Source of the DNA: CAWARU01 sp963784575 | GTDB lineage: Bacteria; Pseudomonadota; Gammaproteobacteria; UBA6186; Azoamicaceae | DNA length: 64,000 bases | NCBI GenBank assembly: GCA_963784575.1 | Contig: CAWARU010000001.1 | Location: 3,162,001 to 3,226,000 of the forward strand | Direction: 5' to 3' | Part shown: one piece after another, positions 17,401-26,042 of the stretch | How the letters are laid out: each line of letters begins with the position of its first letter | Position numbering within the stretch: position 1 is the stretch's first letter | Notes under the pieces: generated by a model | Seen by the model: the letters and a program-made list of their open reading frames with translations, nothing else | The model's database searches: none | Told to the model about the DNA's origin: nothing | Made by a program: the position numbers and the translations under genes

Positions 17401-20103
17401 CTTAATGCCCAAAGTTCTTTGTAGTATATCTGGGCTCTCTAGCTCTTCACGTCCCAAATAATAACAAGACAGAGGGAGCGGCATGGCCAATTTATGACAA
17501 ATCCTTGCAAGTTCCAAATCTTCTTCAACACCGAGAGCTTCTTGATAGCATAATCCAAGCAGTGACAAAGCGTCGCGATCTGTGATTGTGGCAGTCATGC
17601 AGTGATCTTGGAGAGTTCTGTAGACAGCAGAAAGATCGTCCGAATTCAATAAGTCATTAATGATATCCTTTAATTTAACATTTTTTTCATAATGCTTGAC
17701 GAGTCTCTGCAATATAATTCTAACGTCATAATAAATTTCTTTTGAAGAAAAAAGTTGTTTCGAAGACTCCTTTAAAAGTTTCTGCATGTCTGCTTGCTTT
17801 TCTCTTGCCCAGAATACTCCCGCACGGTACGCTTCCTCATACAGGCGATTCCCGAGCCACACATCTCTTGTGGCACCTCCTAGTCCGAAAAAGTAATATT
17901 TTGCAAGATAGGCTTTTGCTAAGGATGAGCCGAGTTCATAAGCCTCGCTCAGTAATCTAAAAGATTGTTTCACATCTGCTGGGGTGCCAATACCTGCTTC
18001 CACTAGGAGCGCATGATTTATTTTGCCAGCAAGAGAGTGACATTTGTCTGCCATTCGAAAAGCGGAGATAGCTGATGTATTTTCTTTTTTGCCTGAAGGT
18101 GCTAGTACCGGAGTCTGCATAAAAAAGCTTCCTAGAAAATTATGCGCAACTCCTAAATTGAGATCTGCCGCTTTTTGGATGAGCTTATATCCCTCAGCAA
18201 GATTTCGTTTCGAAGTAAGGCCATAAACTTGGAATAATCCCAAGCAATAGATTCTGACGCGAAAAGTGCTAGGTATATCGGATTGTATACAATATTGTTC
18301 GAGTGCAGTGATCGAATCATTTCTATCTGATGCTTCAGCATTTAATAATTTATTGATTAAAATTAATATTATTGATAATTTCTCATCTTTTTCTGGAGAG
18401 AGTAATGAAGTAAAAATTTCCTGTTTCAGAATAAAAAAATGCTCCAGAGCTTCCTTAGGGATTGGATGAGACTTTGGATCACCCTTCGCTTTTGCTAAGG
18501 CTTTTTGAGGAGGCAGAGGTTTATATGGCTTTGCATGGATCTGCTTCACGAGTTCATGATATAACACGGATGCAAGTGAGCGGTTTGCTGCATCAAAAGC
18601 GTCGACTTCCAAATTTGAAGCGGAAAAGAAACATCTTAAAGCTTGTAAATAGGTTTTGTGCTTCAAATGTTTCTGGCCTTCAGCGATGAGCATCATGATT
18701 TTGGTATTTTTGGACACGAAGGGATCGGGTTCAGGCTTCTTATCCAACTCTGCTTTCAAGAATGCTCCGAATTCTCGGAGTACTGCAGCGCCTTCAAGAT
18801 CTTTTTTTGGTGCTCCCCAGCCATTTTCGAGATACCATGCTATGGTAATAAAATCTTCTGGATTTCTATCTGCGATAGACATTGCTCGTAGCAGAGTGCT
18901 AGGTTTTTCCATAGTAGCTTCTGACATCTCAGCTTTTTTACCGTCTTTTAGAGCTTGTGCAGTAGTTCTCACTGCTTCTGGAAAGTCTAGTTCTGTAGCA
19001 AACATCAATAGCGCTGAGGATGTTGGTACATCTTGTTTAACCCCACTAATGCCGACTGCAGTATATTTGCTAAGAGAGAATAGTGCAGGAATATAACAAC
19101 CTATGATTGATTGTTTGATAAACTTTATCCCAAGAGAACTATTGTTTCCTTGATCTGGGTTTAAAAAAAATTCTGCAAGTTTAAATGCGGCTTTTGGGCA
19201 ACCTTCTGTCGCAGCTTCCCAATAGAGCGAATAGACTTTGTGTTTTGGGATGTTGGGTGCTGTTTCCAACAAAGCAGCAAGCGATGTTTTTGCAGCGGTG
19301 TAGTGGCGTTCAGCTGCCAATTTATAAAAGAGAATCGCATACTCCTCATCTTTATCAAAGGCTATGCCATGTTCACAGATCATCCCCCAGAGATGCAAGG
19401 CAGCAGTTTCGATATTTTCGATTTCATGGCCATGTATGTAGCTTTGAAGTTGATTCACGCCAATCTCAACATCGTTTTCTTCTTCAGAAAAGAGGTAGCG
19501 GATGATATCTTCGAGCTCATCGCTTATGTATTTGTGTTGAGCGTTATTTTGTAACAGGGATTCCATAAATTTCTTAACTTCATAAGGGGGTGTTTTTTTG
19601 CGGGTATTAAGTAACTTAATGAATTCCTTTTCATACTTCGTCCTTATTTGAATGGATTTCTGTTGCAGAGCATCTTTTTCTAAAGGTACCTTCTTGCTAC
19701 CTGGCTTGAAACCCGGTTCCTTCTTTCCTGCAAAACTTTTAAGATATTCAAAGCTAGAACCGAGCAGTTTACTTATTCCTGAATATAAAGAAGTAGCAGT
19801 ACTCAGGTATTCAGGGGAATTAAATAACTGTAGCAGATAGCCGATTTGATCTGTTTTTCTTTTTTGATGATACTCACGAAGCTCGGCAAGACATTGCTGT
19901 CTGACTGCTGCATCGCTTTCACTCCGCGAATTGCATTTTAAGAGTTTTGCAACGCGGATAGCAGTAAAAGCCAAGTCTTCAAATTGAAGATAAATTTCAT
20001 CTTTCATGTCCGCAAGGGGAGTTTGCAATAAGATTTCTTGGCGAGCAGAGAGGCCAGCAGCCAATGCTTCGAGCTTATTTTTCAGATCTTCTGAATATAT
20101 CAT
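14431..20103 (-). CDS. giant SEL1-repeat/coiled-coil protein with C-terminal HEPN-like motif
   Basis: 1890 residues with no signal peptide. Roughly residues 230-1100 hold many SEL1/TPR-like units (ALHLWGMICEHGIAFDKDEE, AYELGSSLAKAYLAKYYFFG, RICHKLAMPLPLSCYYLG). About 1320-1500 is predicted coiled coil, and about 1520-1570 is a highly charged helix rich in Lys, Glu, Arg and Gln. Near 1600-1720 a helical region contains RIRDAIFHDDD, an R-x4-H motif (Arg1670, His1675) like that of HEPN ribonucleases. The end is a basic tail, KSEPKRRVFS. No family is recognised over the whole length. SEL1 arrays plus a possible RNase domain suggest a secreted or host-directed protein, but this is inference. It begins 17 nt after the frame-broken gene at 20120-21272 and probably shares its transcript. 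The reading frame is uninterrupted. Confidence 0.8.
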   Translation of the reverse strand: MIYSEDLKNKLEALAAGLSARQEILLQTPLADMKDEIYLQFEDLAFTAIRVAKLLKCNSRSESDAAVRQQCLAELREYHQKRKTDQIGYLLQLFNSPEYLSTATSLYSGISKLLGSSFEYLKSFAGKKEPGFKPGSKKVPLEKDALQQKSIQIRTKYEKEFIKLLNTRKKTPPYEVKKFMESLLQNNAQHKYISDELEDIIRYLFSEEENDVEIGVNQLQSYIHGHEIENIETAALHLWGMICEHGIAFDKDEEYAILFYKLAAERHYTAAKTSLAALLETAPNIPKHKVYSLYWEAATEGCPKAAFKLAEFFLNPDQGNNSSLGIKFIKQSIIGCYIPALFSLSKYTAVGISGVKQDVPTSSALLMFATELDFPEAVRTTAQALKDGKKAEMSEATMEKPSTLLRAMSIADRNPEDFITIAWYLENGWGAPKKDLEGAAVLREFGAFLKAELDKKPEPDPFVSKNTKIMMLIAEGQKHLKHKTYLQALRCFFSASNLEVDAFDAANRSLASVLYHELVKQIHAKPYKPLPPQKALAKAKGDPKSHPIPKEALEHFFILKQEIFTSLLSPEKDEKLSIILILINKLLNAEASDRNDSITALEQYCIQSDIPSTFRVRIYCLGLFQVYGLTSKRNLAEGYKLIQKAADLNLGVAHNFLGSFFMQTPVLAPSGKKENTSAISAFRMADKCHSLAGKINHALLVEAGIGTPADVKQSFRLLSEAYELGSSLAKAYLAKYYFFGLGGATRDVWLGNRLYEEAYRAGVFWAREKQADMQKLLKESSKQLFSSKEIYYDVRIILQRLVKHYEKNVKLKDIINDLLNSDDLSAVYRTLQDHCMTATITDRDALSLLGLCYQEALGVEEDLELARICHKLAMPLPLSCYYLGREELESPDILQRTLGIKRLDSIKMGALPEYRLPIPEQIPLLFEMPYFMPEAYCLLGDYFCNQKTESDDFKKLGLSYYETAARLFHPDAFTCIGKYHEKINDSEIVAVTCYERGIKFGSPLAKLLLIELRLNQETTDFGSIHHEYCGKIITLIDELALEAPKIIPPKIYDFAANYYRMSGSLKDLLKSIQYSENALKASEQNKVIYSRKQEVDNIEFHLKLGKEFETGTNHGIKNPLLALKHYHLAFESEKRHFKKEREEAKAFFDALFIQCKQGLDNVKKPRARIAVKAVHNTDKSKLAAILHPVAELANKNHALGSIAIERVLNILMDYLLSLNIEFEDTGGFSLLLKPKNSGTKKHSVPEKTTESALKVRLSLNKEDIQKLIDKIFLHEKNNESLQSKNNKRIYEALKSLLPETKTPKQKDQDSAQSASAPNKKLTEEARIRKLLQEVSNINKNLKKLKLTIEQSQTEIAELSISAKIQDYQDQIEPWMPREAAMLLKRENCLEACKRQKEEALAIESLSANILKPHIEVFNAFTALEKNLETDSNKPESELKQTKNDLKAFQDKIQHLSDAITAKRETLLKIDSSISARFEKLSALMKSSKSAATQNRDDESNEETNIDGIQSLPLNIPQIDASVRELARAEKKRKWEEERPARQAAFQAKQQAEHLHAESLKRERKWQKLAETQGDLSWDFASKKKPSPLIVPLSADTVGGITQMVLQADELALLHKVVKQSILKPDPDKTWEDYLIERLAFLGTIGQIAEVMRDEFFSSNKELKDIYTRIRDAIFHDDDLVPPLSTARELNDAEKKRNNAIRATAINFIIYLEKIRANKTKAAKTQKELENELCVKPINPNDFYLALTKARKVLKPPVDLEDRTKNILIKRAHAQISLGKIELEACFSKMTDANGDESYLKVIELAQRFAETRIGTNLAVLRDAQPSQLKMYKVPGILPESVEWFLKTAIEFRHPQSKPAGITPISDESGPLHEVGTRRKPKSEPKRRVFS

Positions 20104-20119
20104 CTATGGATCTCTATGC

Positions 20120-21272
20120 TTAGCCAAAGGGTCTTTGACTCGCATAATGATACGGAATTCTACTTTCAGAAGCCATAGTAACTTGTCCCCTAGCATGTCC
20201 CCCAGAACGATGAGTCATGATGGGTGAATGTCGAACGGAGTGATCTGCAAAATGTACCTGCCTAGAATCCAATCCAGAGAAATGTGGGTGGTATCCAGGA
20301 TAATACACTGGAGTGCTCTGGTTTGGATATAATTGCATACTTGGTGGTAAGTACGGGATTGGTAAGCATGGGGCATGATGGGAATAGTCAACGAAAACAC
20401 GAGGCCCTGGATTGAAAGGCTGCGGGACTAATGCAGGGCTTCTGTGCTTTGCTGGAGAAAAACGCAATGGTGGATGTTGCGGGGCAGGGCAGCGTGAAGG
20501 TATATGTTGCTTCGCCGGGCACTGTGAAGGTACGTGTTGCGTCGCCGCGGCATGAAGTTGCTGGCTTTGCGTTCTGCCTTGGTGCTGCCTTCGTTCCCGA
20601 AGTTCTTTTTCCTTTTTTATGATGCCTTCCTCAATTTTCTTTCTGGTTTCTTCTCTTAGTTTCGTTTCTTCCCTTTCTTTCAATGCTGCTGAACTCAATC
20701 TTAATTCCTGTTGCTCTTCGCGCTTTCTTTGAGATTCTAGCACCCTATCTCGACCCTGAATTTTGAAATTTGCCATTTCTTCCATGCGCAGAAGAACTCG
20801 GAACATCCTGGTATAATCATTATGCTCTATCTTAAACAGAATTTTCTGCCCATCTGGAAAGCCATCCAGAAAGTTCTCATGGATTCTATCAAGACTCTCT
20901 TGTATAGTTTTTCCTGTGCGGGGAGATTCGATAGGCTTCTTCCTTAATTTGAACCAGATGTTTGACAATTCTAGCAGCCATATCAAGCTCAATTTTTGCC
21001 AATTTTATTTTTCCCAGGGTAGATTCGTAATTGGCTGAGTACCCCGTTTCTTTCTTGAAAATTTTTAAATATTCCTGCATAGATTCCAAAATTTCAGTTT
21101 TAGCTTTATCGAGACATTCTTTGAGGGACGCAAAAGCTTCTTGATTTGGATCTTTTTCGCTGATTATCTTTATCATTTCTGGACCAATAGTTTCTGGTTC
21201 TGTCGGTTTTTTTATAAAAGAAAAATAATCGGTACTGAAATAAGAAAAACCTTCGGTCAGGATGCTGCTCAT
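20120..21272 (-). pseudogene. frame-interrupted gene: helical N-part plus Pro/His-rich C-part
   Basis: Two overlapping minus-strand frames look like one gene broken by a single base. The first (21272 to 20889, 127 residues, beginning MSSILTEGF) is alpha-helical. The second is open through 20992-20120 and continues the helical pattern (TIQESLDRIHENFLDGF), followed by a charged coiled coil and a Pro/His/Gln-rich tail with repeats like QHVPSQCPA and QHIPSRCPA. Skipping one A in the A5 run at 20908-20912 joins HRK to TIQESLD and gives one protein of about 383 residues. Alternatives are two overlapping genes or a sequencing error. No family is recognised. It lies just upstream of the giant SEL1 gene, so the two are probably functionally linked. 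Confidence 0.6.
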
Positions 21273-21463
21273 TGAAATCTCCCGTTGATTGATTAAATTA
21301 TTATATAACTAACTTAAGTTATAATTATGAATCATAAATTATGAATAAATGCTTTTCACTTATTAATAATTATTGAATTTTACATGTTAATATATTCATC
21401 TGAATAGTACAATATTGATTATTTATACAGAGTATCCAATGATTGGAATTGTTCTGCTACTTC

Positions 21464-21497
21464 CTGGATTGCGAGTGCGAAGCACGTGGCAATCCAG
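21464..21497. repeat. REP-like palindrome
   Basis: CTGGATTGC (21464-21472) and GCAATCCAG (21489-21497) are perfect inverted repeats. The inner bases GTGC and GCAC also pair around a GAA loop, so almost all 34 bases fold. Hairpins of this 'GGATTGC...GCAATCC' type are dispersed repeats in many alpha- and gammaproteobacterial genomes. It lies in the divergent region between the minus-strand gene at 20120-21272 and the small gene at 21528. Confidence 0.6.
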
Positions 21498-21527
21498 AGA
21501 GACTTATTGTGGAACTAATGGAGTGTT

Positions 21528-21758
21528 ATGAACAACAAGTCAAATCGCTACGCAGTGCCTGAAGATGAAGACTTTGAACCAGACTCTAATAATGAGGTAT
21601 TAAAAAATTACCTTGAAATTAAATCGAAAGAAAAGATGGAAGCGATTGAGGAACAAGAATTAGGCAGAGCGGAAGAAGAATTATTAACAATTTCGATTTT
21701 TGATAAAAATCATCAATTTACCGTCGAGGTATTCAAAAAATATTTATTGAAATTTTAG
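21528..21758 (+). CDS. small acidic hypothetical protein
   Basis: 76 residues, beginning MNNKSNRYAVPEDEDFEPDS. It is strongly acidic in the first half, with a helical Glu/Lys-rich middle and a hydrophobic/basic end (TVEVFKKYLLKF). GGAG four nt before the ATG supports translation. No family is recognised. It converges on another tiny gene at 21777-21968, with 18 nt between stops. A toxin-antitoxin-like role is conceivable from size alone but not supported by any motif. Confidence 0.5.
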   Translation: MNNKSNRYAVPEDEDFEPDSNNEVLKNYLEIKSKEKMEAIEEQELGRAEEELLTISIFDKNHQFTVEVFKKYLLKF

Positions 21759-21776
21759 AGAATTCTATCGAAATTC

Positions 21777-21968
21777 CTAATGTTTAATTTTTAAAATTTT
21801 AAGTGAGCTATTACCTTTCCTTTGAGGAATGATGAATTGTTCATTGTTAGCTTTTTCTTTGATACCTTCCACTCCAGAAGAAGTTCTTACTGATCGGGCA
21901 ATAAATTTTTTCCGTTGAGCCGGGTTTTTTAAATAGGGATTTGTTTCGCTTGGTGATTTTGTCTTCAT
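21777..21968 (-). CDS. small basic hypothetical protein
   Basis: 63 residues, basic, with the segment NPYLKNPAQRKKFIARSVR followed by TSSGVEGI. Such an N-P-Y-L ... R-S-V ... S-S-x-x-E-G-I pattern occurs in small stand-alone bacterial proteins of unknown role, and the SSGVEGI piece resembles the S-x-x-I/V-E-G-I motif of Fic-type regulatory helices. No ribosome site is evident upstream of 21968. It is convergent with the acidic 76-residue gene. Gene status is likely but function is unknown. Confidence 0.5.
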   Translation of the reverse strand: MKTKSPSETNPYLKNPAQRKKFIARSVRTSSGVEGIKEKANNEQFIIPQRKGNSSLKILKIKH

Positions 21969-22091
21969 ATTACAATATTATATCAGATTATCCCAAATAA
22001 TTCAAAGATTTGTCTTGTAAATCAGAAAAAGTACGTGACTATACATTTATTTATCAATTATATATTATAAAGGTTTAATTTTGATAAAAAC

Positions 22092-23297
22092 TTATTTTTC
22101 TTTTGAAATAAGCTTGGTATTAATTGTACCATCCGACAATTTGACTTGCAACAGATCTCCCTCATTTAATTCCTCTACAGAGCGCAGGATTTTTTGGGTG
22201 CCAGCCTCCATCACAATGGCATAGCCGCGGGCAAGAGTAGCCAGAGGACTTATAGTATTCAAGGAGCGCAGTAAATTCATCGATTCGGTTTTCTTCTGTT
22301 TTAAAATCTGCTGGATGGTATAAAAAAGCCTGCTTTTTAGGGAATGTAAACGCTCTAGCTGCCTTTCGATTTCCTGTCCTGGGTGACGGAGGCGCTTTAA
22401 GAGATTGTCGAGTGTTTGACTGCGATATTGCAAGCGTCGCAGGATTTCATTTTTCAAGCGAAGTTCCAGTTTAAAAAAAGCTTGCAACCATTCTTGTTGA
22501 TTGGGACTTACCAATTCAGCCGCTGCAGAGGGGGTCGCAGCTCGCTTATCAGCAACAAAGTCTGCAATGGTGAAATCTGTTTCATGCCCTATGCCGGAAA
22601 CTATGGGAATTTCACTCGCAAAAATCGCGCGTGCTACGATTTCTTCGTTGAATGGCCAGAGATCTTCGAGCGATCCGCCGCCGCGCGCCAATATTAATAC
22701 ATCACAAATTTTAACCTGATTTGCGAGTAGGATAGCACGCACAATTTCTGGAGCAGCTTCCGCTCCTTGTACTTTGGTTGGGAACACAGTGATTGCTATC
22801 CCAGGAAAACGTCTGCCAAGCACCCATAAAATATCTCGTATTGCAGCACCTGTTGGCGAAGTGACAACGCCTATATGTCGCGGCATATGTGGGATCGGTT
22901 TTTTATAATGCTCTTCAAATAGGCCTTCTGCCCCTAATTTTTGCAGCAATTTTTCATAGGCTATCCGCAGCAACCCATCTCCTGCGAGCTCTACTGATTC
23001 AACAATTAACTGATAATCACCGCGATCGGGATAGATGCTCACCTTCGCGGTGAGTTGCACCAATAGACCGTTACGCAGATCAAAATTAATGCCCCGTGTT
23101 TGCCCTCGAAACAGCGCACAGCGAATTTGTGCCTTGGCATCCTTCAAAGAAAAGTACATGTGACCTGAAGTCGGGCGAGATAAGTTGGAGATTTCTCCTT
23201 CTACCGTAATCCTGGAAAAATGGCCTTCCAAGATTTTCTGGGCAGCAAGGTTGAGCTCAGAAACTGTAAATATGGTTTTAAGATTGTCTTTGTGCAT
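22092..23297 (-). CDS. xseA: exodeoxyribonuclease VII large subunit
   Basis: Catalytic/large subunit of the single-strand-specific nuclease ExoVII, which trims DNA in repair. It has the N-terminal OB-fold (FTVSELNLAAQKILEGHF, VEGEISNLSRPTSGHMYFSLKD). The core follows (GVVTSPTGAAIRDI, RGGGSLEDLWPFNEE, PIVSGIGHETDFTIADFVAD, RAATPSAAAEL). A C-terminal coiled coil and YAIV end segment complete it. At 401 residues it is shorter than E. coli XseA (about 456), mainly in the coiled coil. AGGT eight nt upstream supports the ATG at 23297. The small subunit XseB is not in the window. Identification is firm. Confidence 0.95.
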   Translation of the reverse strand: MHKDNLKTIFTVSELNLAAQKILEGHFSRITVEGEISNLSRPTSGHMYFSLKDAKAQIRCALFRGQTRGINFDLRNGLLVQLTAKVSIYPDRGDYQLIVESVELAGDGLLRIAYEKLLQKLGAEGLFEEHYKKPIPHMPRHIGVVTSPTGAAIRDILWVLGRRFPGIAITVFPTKVQGAEAAPEIVRAILLANQVKICDVLILARGGGSLEDLWPFNEEIVARAIFASEIPIVSGIGHETDFTIADFVADKRAATPSAAAELVSPNQQEWLQAFFKLELRLKNEILRRLQYRSQTLDNLLKRLRHPGQEIERQLERLHSLKSRLFYTIQQILKQKKTESMNLLRSLNTISPLATLARGYAIVMEAGTQKILRSVEELNEGDLLQVKLSDGTINTKLISKEK

Positions 23298-23571
23298 GCC
23301 GATGTACCTACCTGAACCTACCGAAGAATCTATTCAAATATCATTATATAGTTGAGCAACTATAAGTGGAATCCCTATTTAATCAAATAATGACTAAAAT
23401 GTCCAATAATTTGGTAATATACGATTTCGATTATTACGAATATGATTGGGTAGTTATGCAGTGAGGATAGCTTAATTCTTTACAGATAAAATATAAATTG
23501 ATATATTAATATAAGTATGAAATGCATTTTAATGACACTACAAGAAGAAAGATCAGCATAAGTCTAGTATT

Positions 23572-24024
23572 GTGTTAAATAACGATGAATTTTGGATGAG
23601 ACGTGCATTAGCGCTTGCAAAAAAGGCAGAAGCGCTGGGCGAAGTTCCTGTTGGCGCTCTTTTGGTGTTAGATGATGAACTTGTTGCGGAAAGTTTCAAT
23701 CAATCGATTCAAGCCAAAGATCCTACTGCTCATGCTGAAATTTTGGTGTTGCGGCAAGCAGCACAGAAACTCAATAATTATCGACTCATTAATACCACTC
23801 TTTATGTTACGCTTGAACCCTGCCCTATGTGTGCTGGAGCCATGGTACATGCTAGAGTTCAACGTTTGGTTTTTGGAGCACTTGATCCCAAAACGGGAGC
23901 TGCAGGCAGTATTTTGAATTTAGTGCAAGATCCTAGGTTGAATCATAGAATAAATTGTCATGGCGGTGTGTTACCGGGAGAGTGTGGGGATTTATTGAGA
24001 GAGTTCTTTCGCACGCGACGCTAA
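23572..24024 (+). CDS. tadA: tRNA-specific adenosine deaminase
   Basis: Converts A34 to inosine in tRNA-Arg(ACG), allowing wobble decoding. The zinc-site motifs are present: HAE at residues 54-56 (His54, catalytic Glu56) and PCPMC with Cys84 and Cys87. The 150-residue length fits. The start is a GTG at 23572. It has no clear ribosome site but keeps the conserved FWMRRALALA N-terminus; the ATG at codon 9 would remove part of it. Stand-alone gene between xseA (divergent) and the T6SS cluster. Identification is firm; the start is less so. Confidence 0.94.
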   Translation: MLNNDEFWMRRALALAKKAEALGEVPVGALLVLDDELVAESFNQSIQAKDPTAHAEILVLRQAAQKLNNYRLINTTLYVTLEPCPMCAGAMVHARVQRLVFGALDPKTGAAGSILNLVQDPRLNHRINCHGGVLPGECGDLLREFFRTRR

Positions 24025-24159
24025 GTGAATATTACTCGGGTAATCAAGTAAATATAATAATATAATTGTTGTAATAAAATCTTTAGGTAGGTTGCATAGC
24101 TGGAATAATATGTAGTATCTCAAATACAGAGCTGTAAACTTTCCTAAACACTTTACCAA

Positions 24160-25287
24160 ATGTATAAGCAGGTATCAGTGGAATCTTCTTTTACGATTGA
24201 AGTAGATGATTTAATAAAACCCATCTCTCAAGAAATGGCGACCGGTCAAGATCTGCGTCAAGTAAATGCTGAGGGTTCGTTGTATTACAAGATAAAGGAA
24301 GCAAGAAATCGCGCTCGTGCTAAAGAAAGGCGATTGATGCAAGGTTTTGAAGATTTAGGGATTTCCCCAGTAGAAGATTGGAAGCAAGTTTGTGAGATTG
24401 CAACAGAAATTCTATTAAAATACAGCAAAGATTTAGAAATATGTGCTTGGTTTATCGAAGCGTCTTTAAGAATACTCCAATTTGAAGGACTCAAAAAAGC
24501 TTTCTGCGTAACACGGCAACTATGTGAAAAATATTGGGATTCATTGCATCCTGTTCCTACTGATCAAGACATTTCAATGAAAGTGGCGCCGATAGCAGGT
24601 CTCAATGGGGAAGAAACGGAAGGTACATTGATAGTTCCCATTTCCAGCACTTACATCATCGATGCCAATGATGCAGGAAGGTTTGCGCTGTGGCAGTACA
24701 AGCAAGCAGTAGAGATTAGCAAAATCACCGATCAAGATAAAAAATCGAAATACTTGTCAGAAGCGGGCATTGATTTGAAAAATGTCGAATCTGCGATTAA
24801 TAAAACAAGCCCTGAATTTTTCAGTAATTTAATACTAAACTTAGAGGGATGTATAACAGAATCAGCCTCATTATATGAATTTTTGGATAGTCACTGTGGA
24901 CAAGAAGCGCCTCCCTGTTCAAGGATTCAAGAGGGTTTAAAAACCTGTTTAGACACAGTAAAATTTATCAGCAAAGAAGTGCTATCGAGTGCTGCATTAA
25001 AAAACTTGATTGCGGTAGATTCTAGTCAGAGACAAGATTCGCCACAGCGAATGCAAGATATTCAAAAGCCACAAAGTCGCGAGGCAGCCTTGTCGAAATT
25101 ATCAGAGATAGCTCAATTTTTTAAAGAAACGGAACCTCATTCTCCTCTCTCTTATTTAATTGAAAAGGTGGTACGTTGGGGCAAAATGCCATTACCTCAG
25201 TTATTAAGTGAATTAATTACAGATGCTAATACTCGGACAACCGTTTTTGAGTTGACTGGAATACCTCAAGAACCTCAAAGTACTTGA
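24160..25287 (+). CDS. tssA: T6SS assembly cap protein TssA
   Basis: TssA organises baseplate and tail-sheath polymerisation in type VI secretion. The protein has the ImpA N-terminal domain (residues about 10-140: SQEMATGQDLRQ, CAWFIEASLRILQFEGLKKAF, YWDSLHPVPTDQD). It also has the conserved C-terminal end SREAALSKLSEIAQFFKETEPHSPL-like segment, with EPHSP, RWGKMPLPQLLSELI and TGIP. Length (375) fits the short TssA class. The ATG at 24160 has no ribosome site; a GTG at 24178 preceded by AGCAGG is a possible alternative. It is the first gene of the T6SS block; no regulator sits with it. A 179-nt gap separates it from tssB. Confidence 0.9.
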   Translation: MYKQVSVESSFTIEVDDLIKPISQEMATGQDLRQVNAEGSLYYKIKEARNRARAKERRLMQGFEDLGISPVEDWKQVCEIATEILLKYSKDLEICAWFIEASLRILQFEGLKKAFCVTRQLCEKYWDSLHPVPTDQDISMKVAPIAGLNGEETEGTLIVPISSTYIIDANDAGRFALWQYKQAVEISKITDQDKKSKYLSEAGIDLKNVESAINKTSPEFFSNLILNLEGCITESASLYEFLDSHCGQEAPPCSRIQEGLKTCLDTVKFISKEVLSSAALKNLIAVDSSQRQDSPQRMQDIQKPQSREAALSKLSEIAQFFKETEPHSPLSYLIEKVVRWGKMPLPQLLSELITDANTRTTVFELTGIPQEPQST

Positions 25288-25466
25288 AGTGGATGCAAGT
25301 AAAAAATTAAAAATAATAAAACCTCAAAGTATCAATAAGAACAAAGAGCTTGAAAAAAACAAGAAATTAGTGGATCAGCTCAGTTGTAATCCATCAAAGT
25401 TTGTGGTTCTATAGCATTTTAATACAAATAGGAAGTATTCACGTTGACTTATCAGAGGAGGAATAT

Positions 25467-25970
25467 ATGGAGAGTGTTCAGAAGAAATTGAGTAGGGTTC
25501 GTAAACCTCGTGTTCACATTATTTATGAGGTGGAGACAGGTGGCGCCGTTGTTCAAAGAGAATTGCCTTTTGTGGTTGGGGTATTGGGAGACTTTTCAGG
25601 GAATGACTCTGCCCCCAAAAAGCCACTCAAAGATCGTAAATTTATTCAAATTGATCGAGACAATTTTGATGAGGTAATGACTAAAATTGAACCCAAATTA
25701 AATTTAAAAGTCGACAATACTTTGGCTTCAGATGGAAGCCAGATGTCGGTGTCTTTGAAATTTAACAAGATGGAAGATTTCGAACCTGCCAGAATCGTTG
25801 ATCAAGTAGAGCCCCTTAAAAAACTGCTTGAGGCACGTAATCGATTAAGAGATTTACTTTCTAAAGCAGATCGTTCAGAAGCACTTGAACTTATTTTAGA
25901 AAAGTTAATTAAAGATAAAGATGCTTTAACCAAACTTGAAGCGGATTTAAATACCTCGCCTGCAACCTAG
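25467..25970 (+). CDS. tssB: T6SS contractile sheath small subunit TssB
   Basis: Small sheath protein that forms the contractile tail with TssC. From the ATG at 25467 it is 167 residues, beginning MESVQKKLSRVRKPRVHIIY and containing the family signatures ELPFVVGVLGDFSG, KPLKDRKFIQIDRDNFDEVM and EPLKKLLEARNRLRDLLSKAD. A longer frame exists upstream to 25401, but GAGGAGG just before 25467 and the family start fix the call. It is followed 72 nt later by tssC, its obligate partner. Intact and typical. Confidence 0.95.
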   Translation: MESVQKKLSRVRKPRVHIIYEVETGGAVVQRELPFVVGVLGDFSGNDSAPKKPLKDRKFIQIDRDNFDEVMTKIEPKLNLKVDNTLASDGSQMSVSLKFNKMEDFEPARIVDQVEPLKKLLEARNRLRDLLSKADRSEALELILEKLIKDKDALTKLEADLNTSPAT

Positions 25971-26042
25971 CTGATTTTAAATGTTGTTATGAAATCAGCG
26001 TTTAATCTTGGACTAACCACATAGAATCAAGGGAGCATTTCA

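Noticed and set aside
15006..19554. Plus-strand frames of 70-150 codons opposite the giant SEL1 gene
   Set aside because: Antisense shadows without ribosome sites or protein-like composition.
25289..25414. 41-codon GTG frame between tssA and tssB
   Set aside because: Lys/Asn-rich low complexity, no ribosome site, no similarity seen; probably chance in AT-rich DNA.
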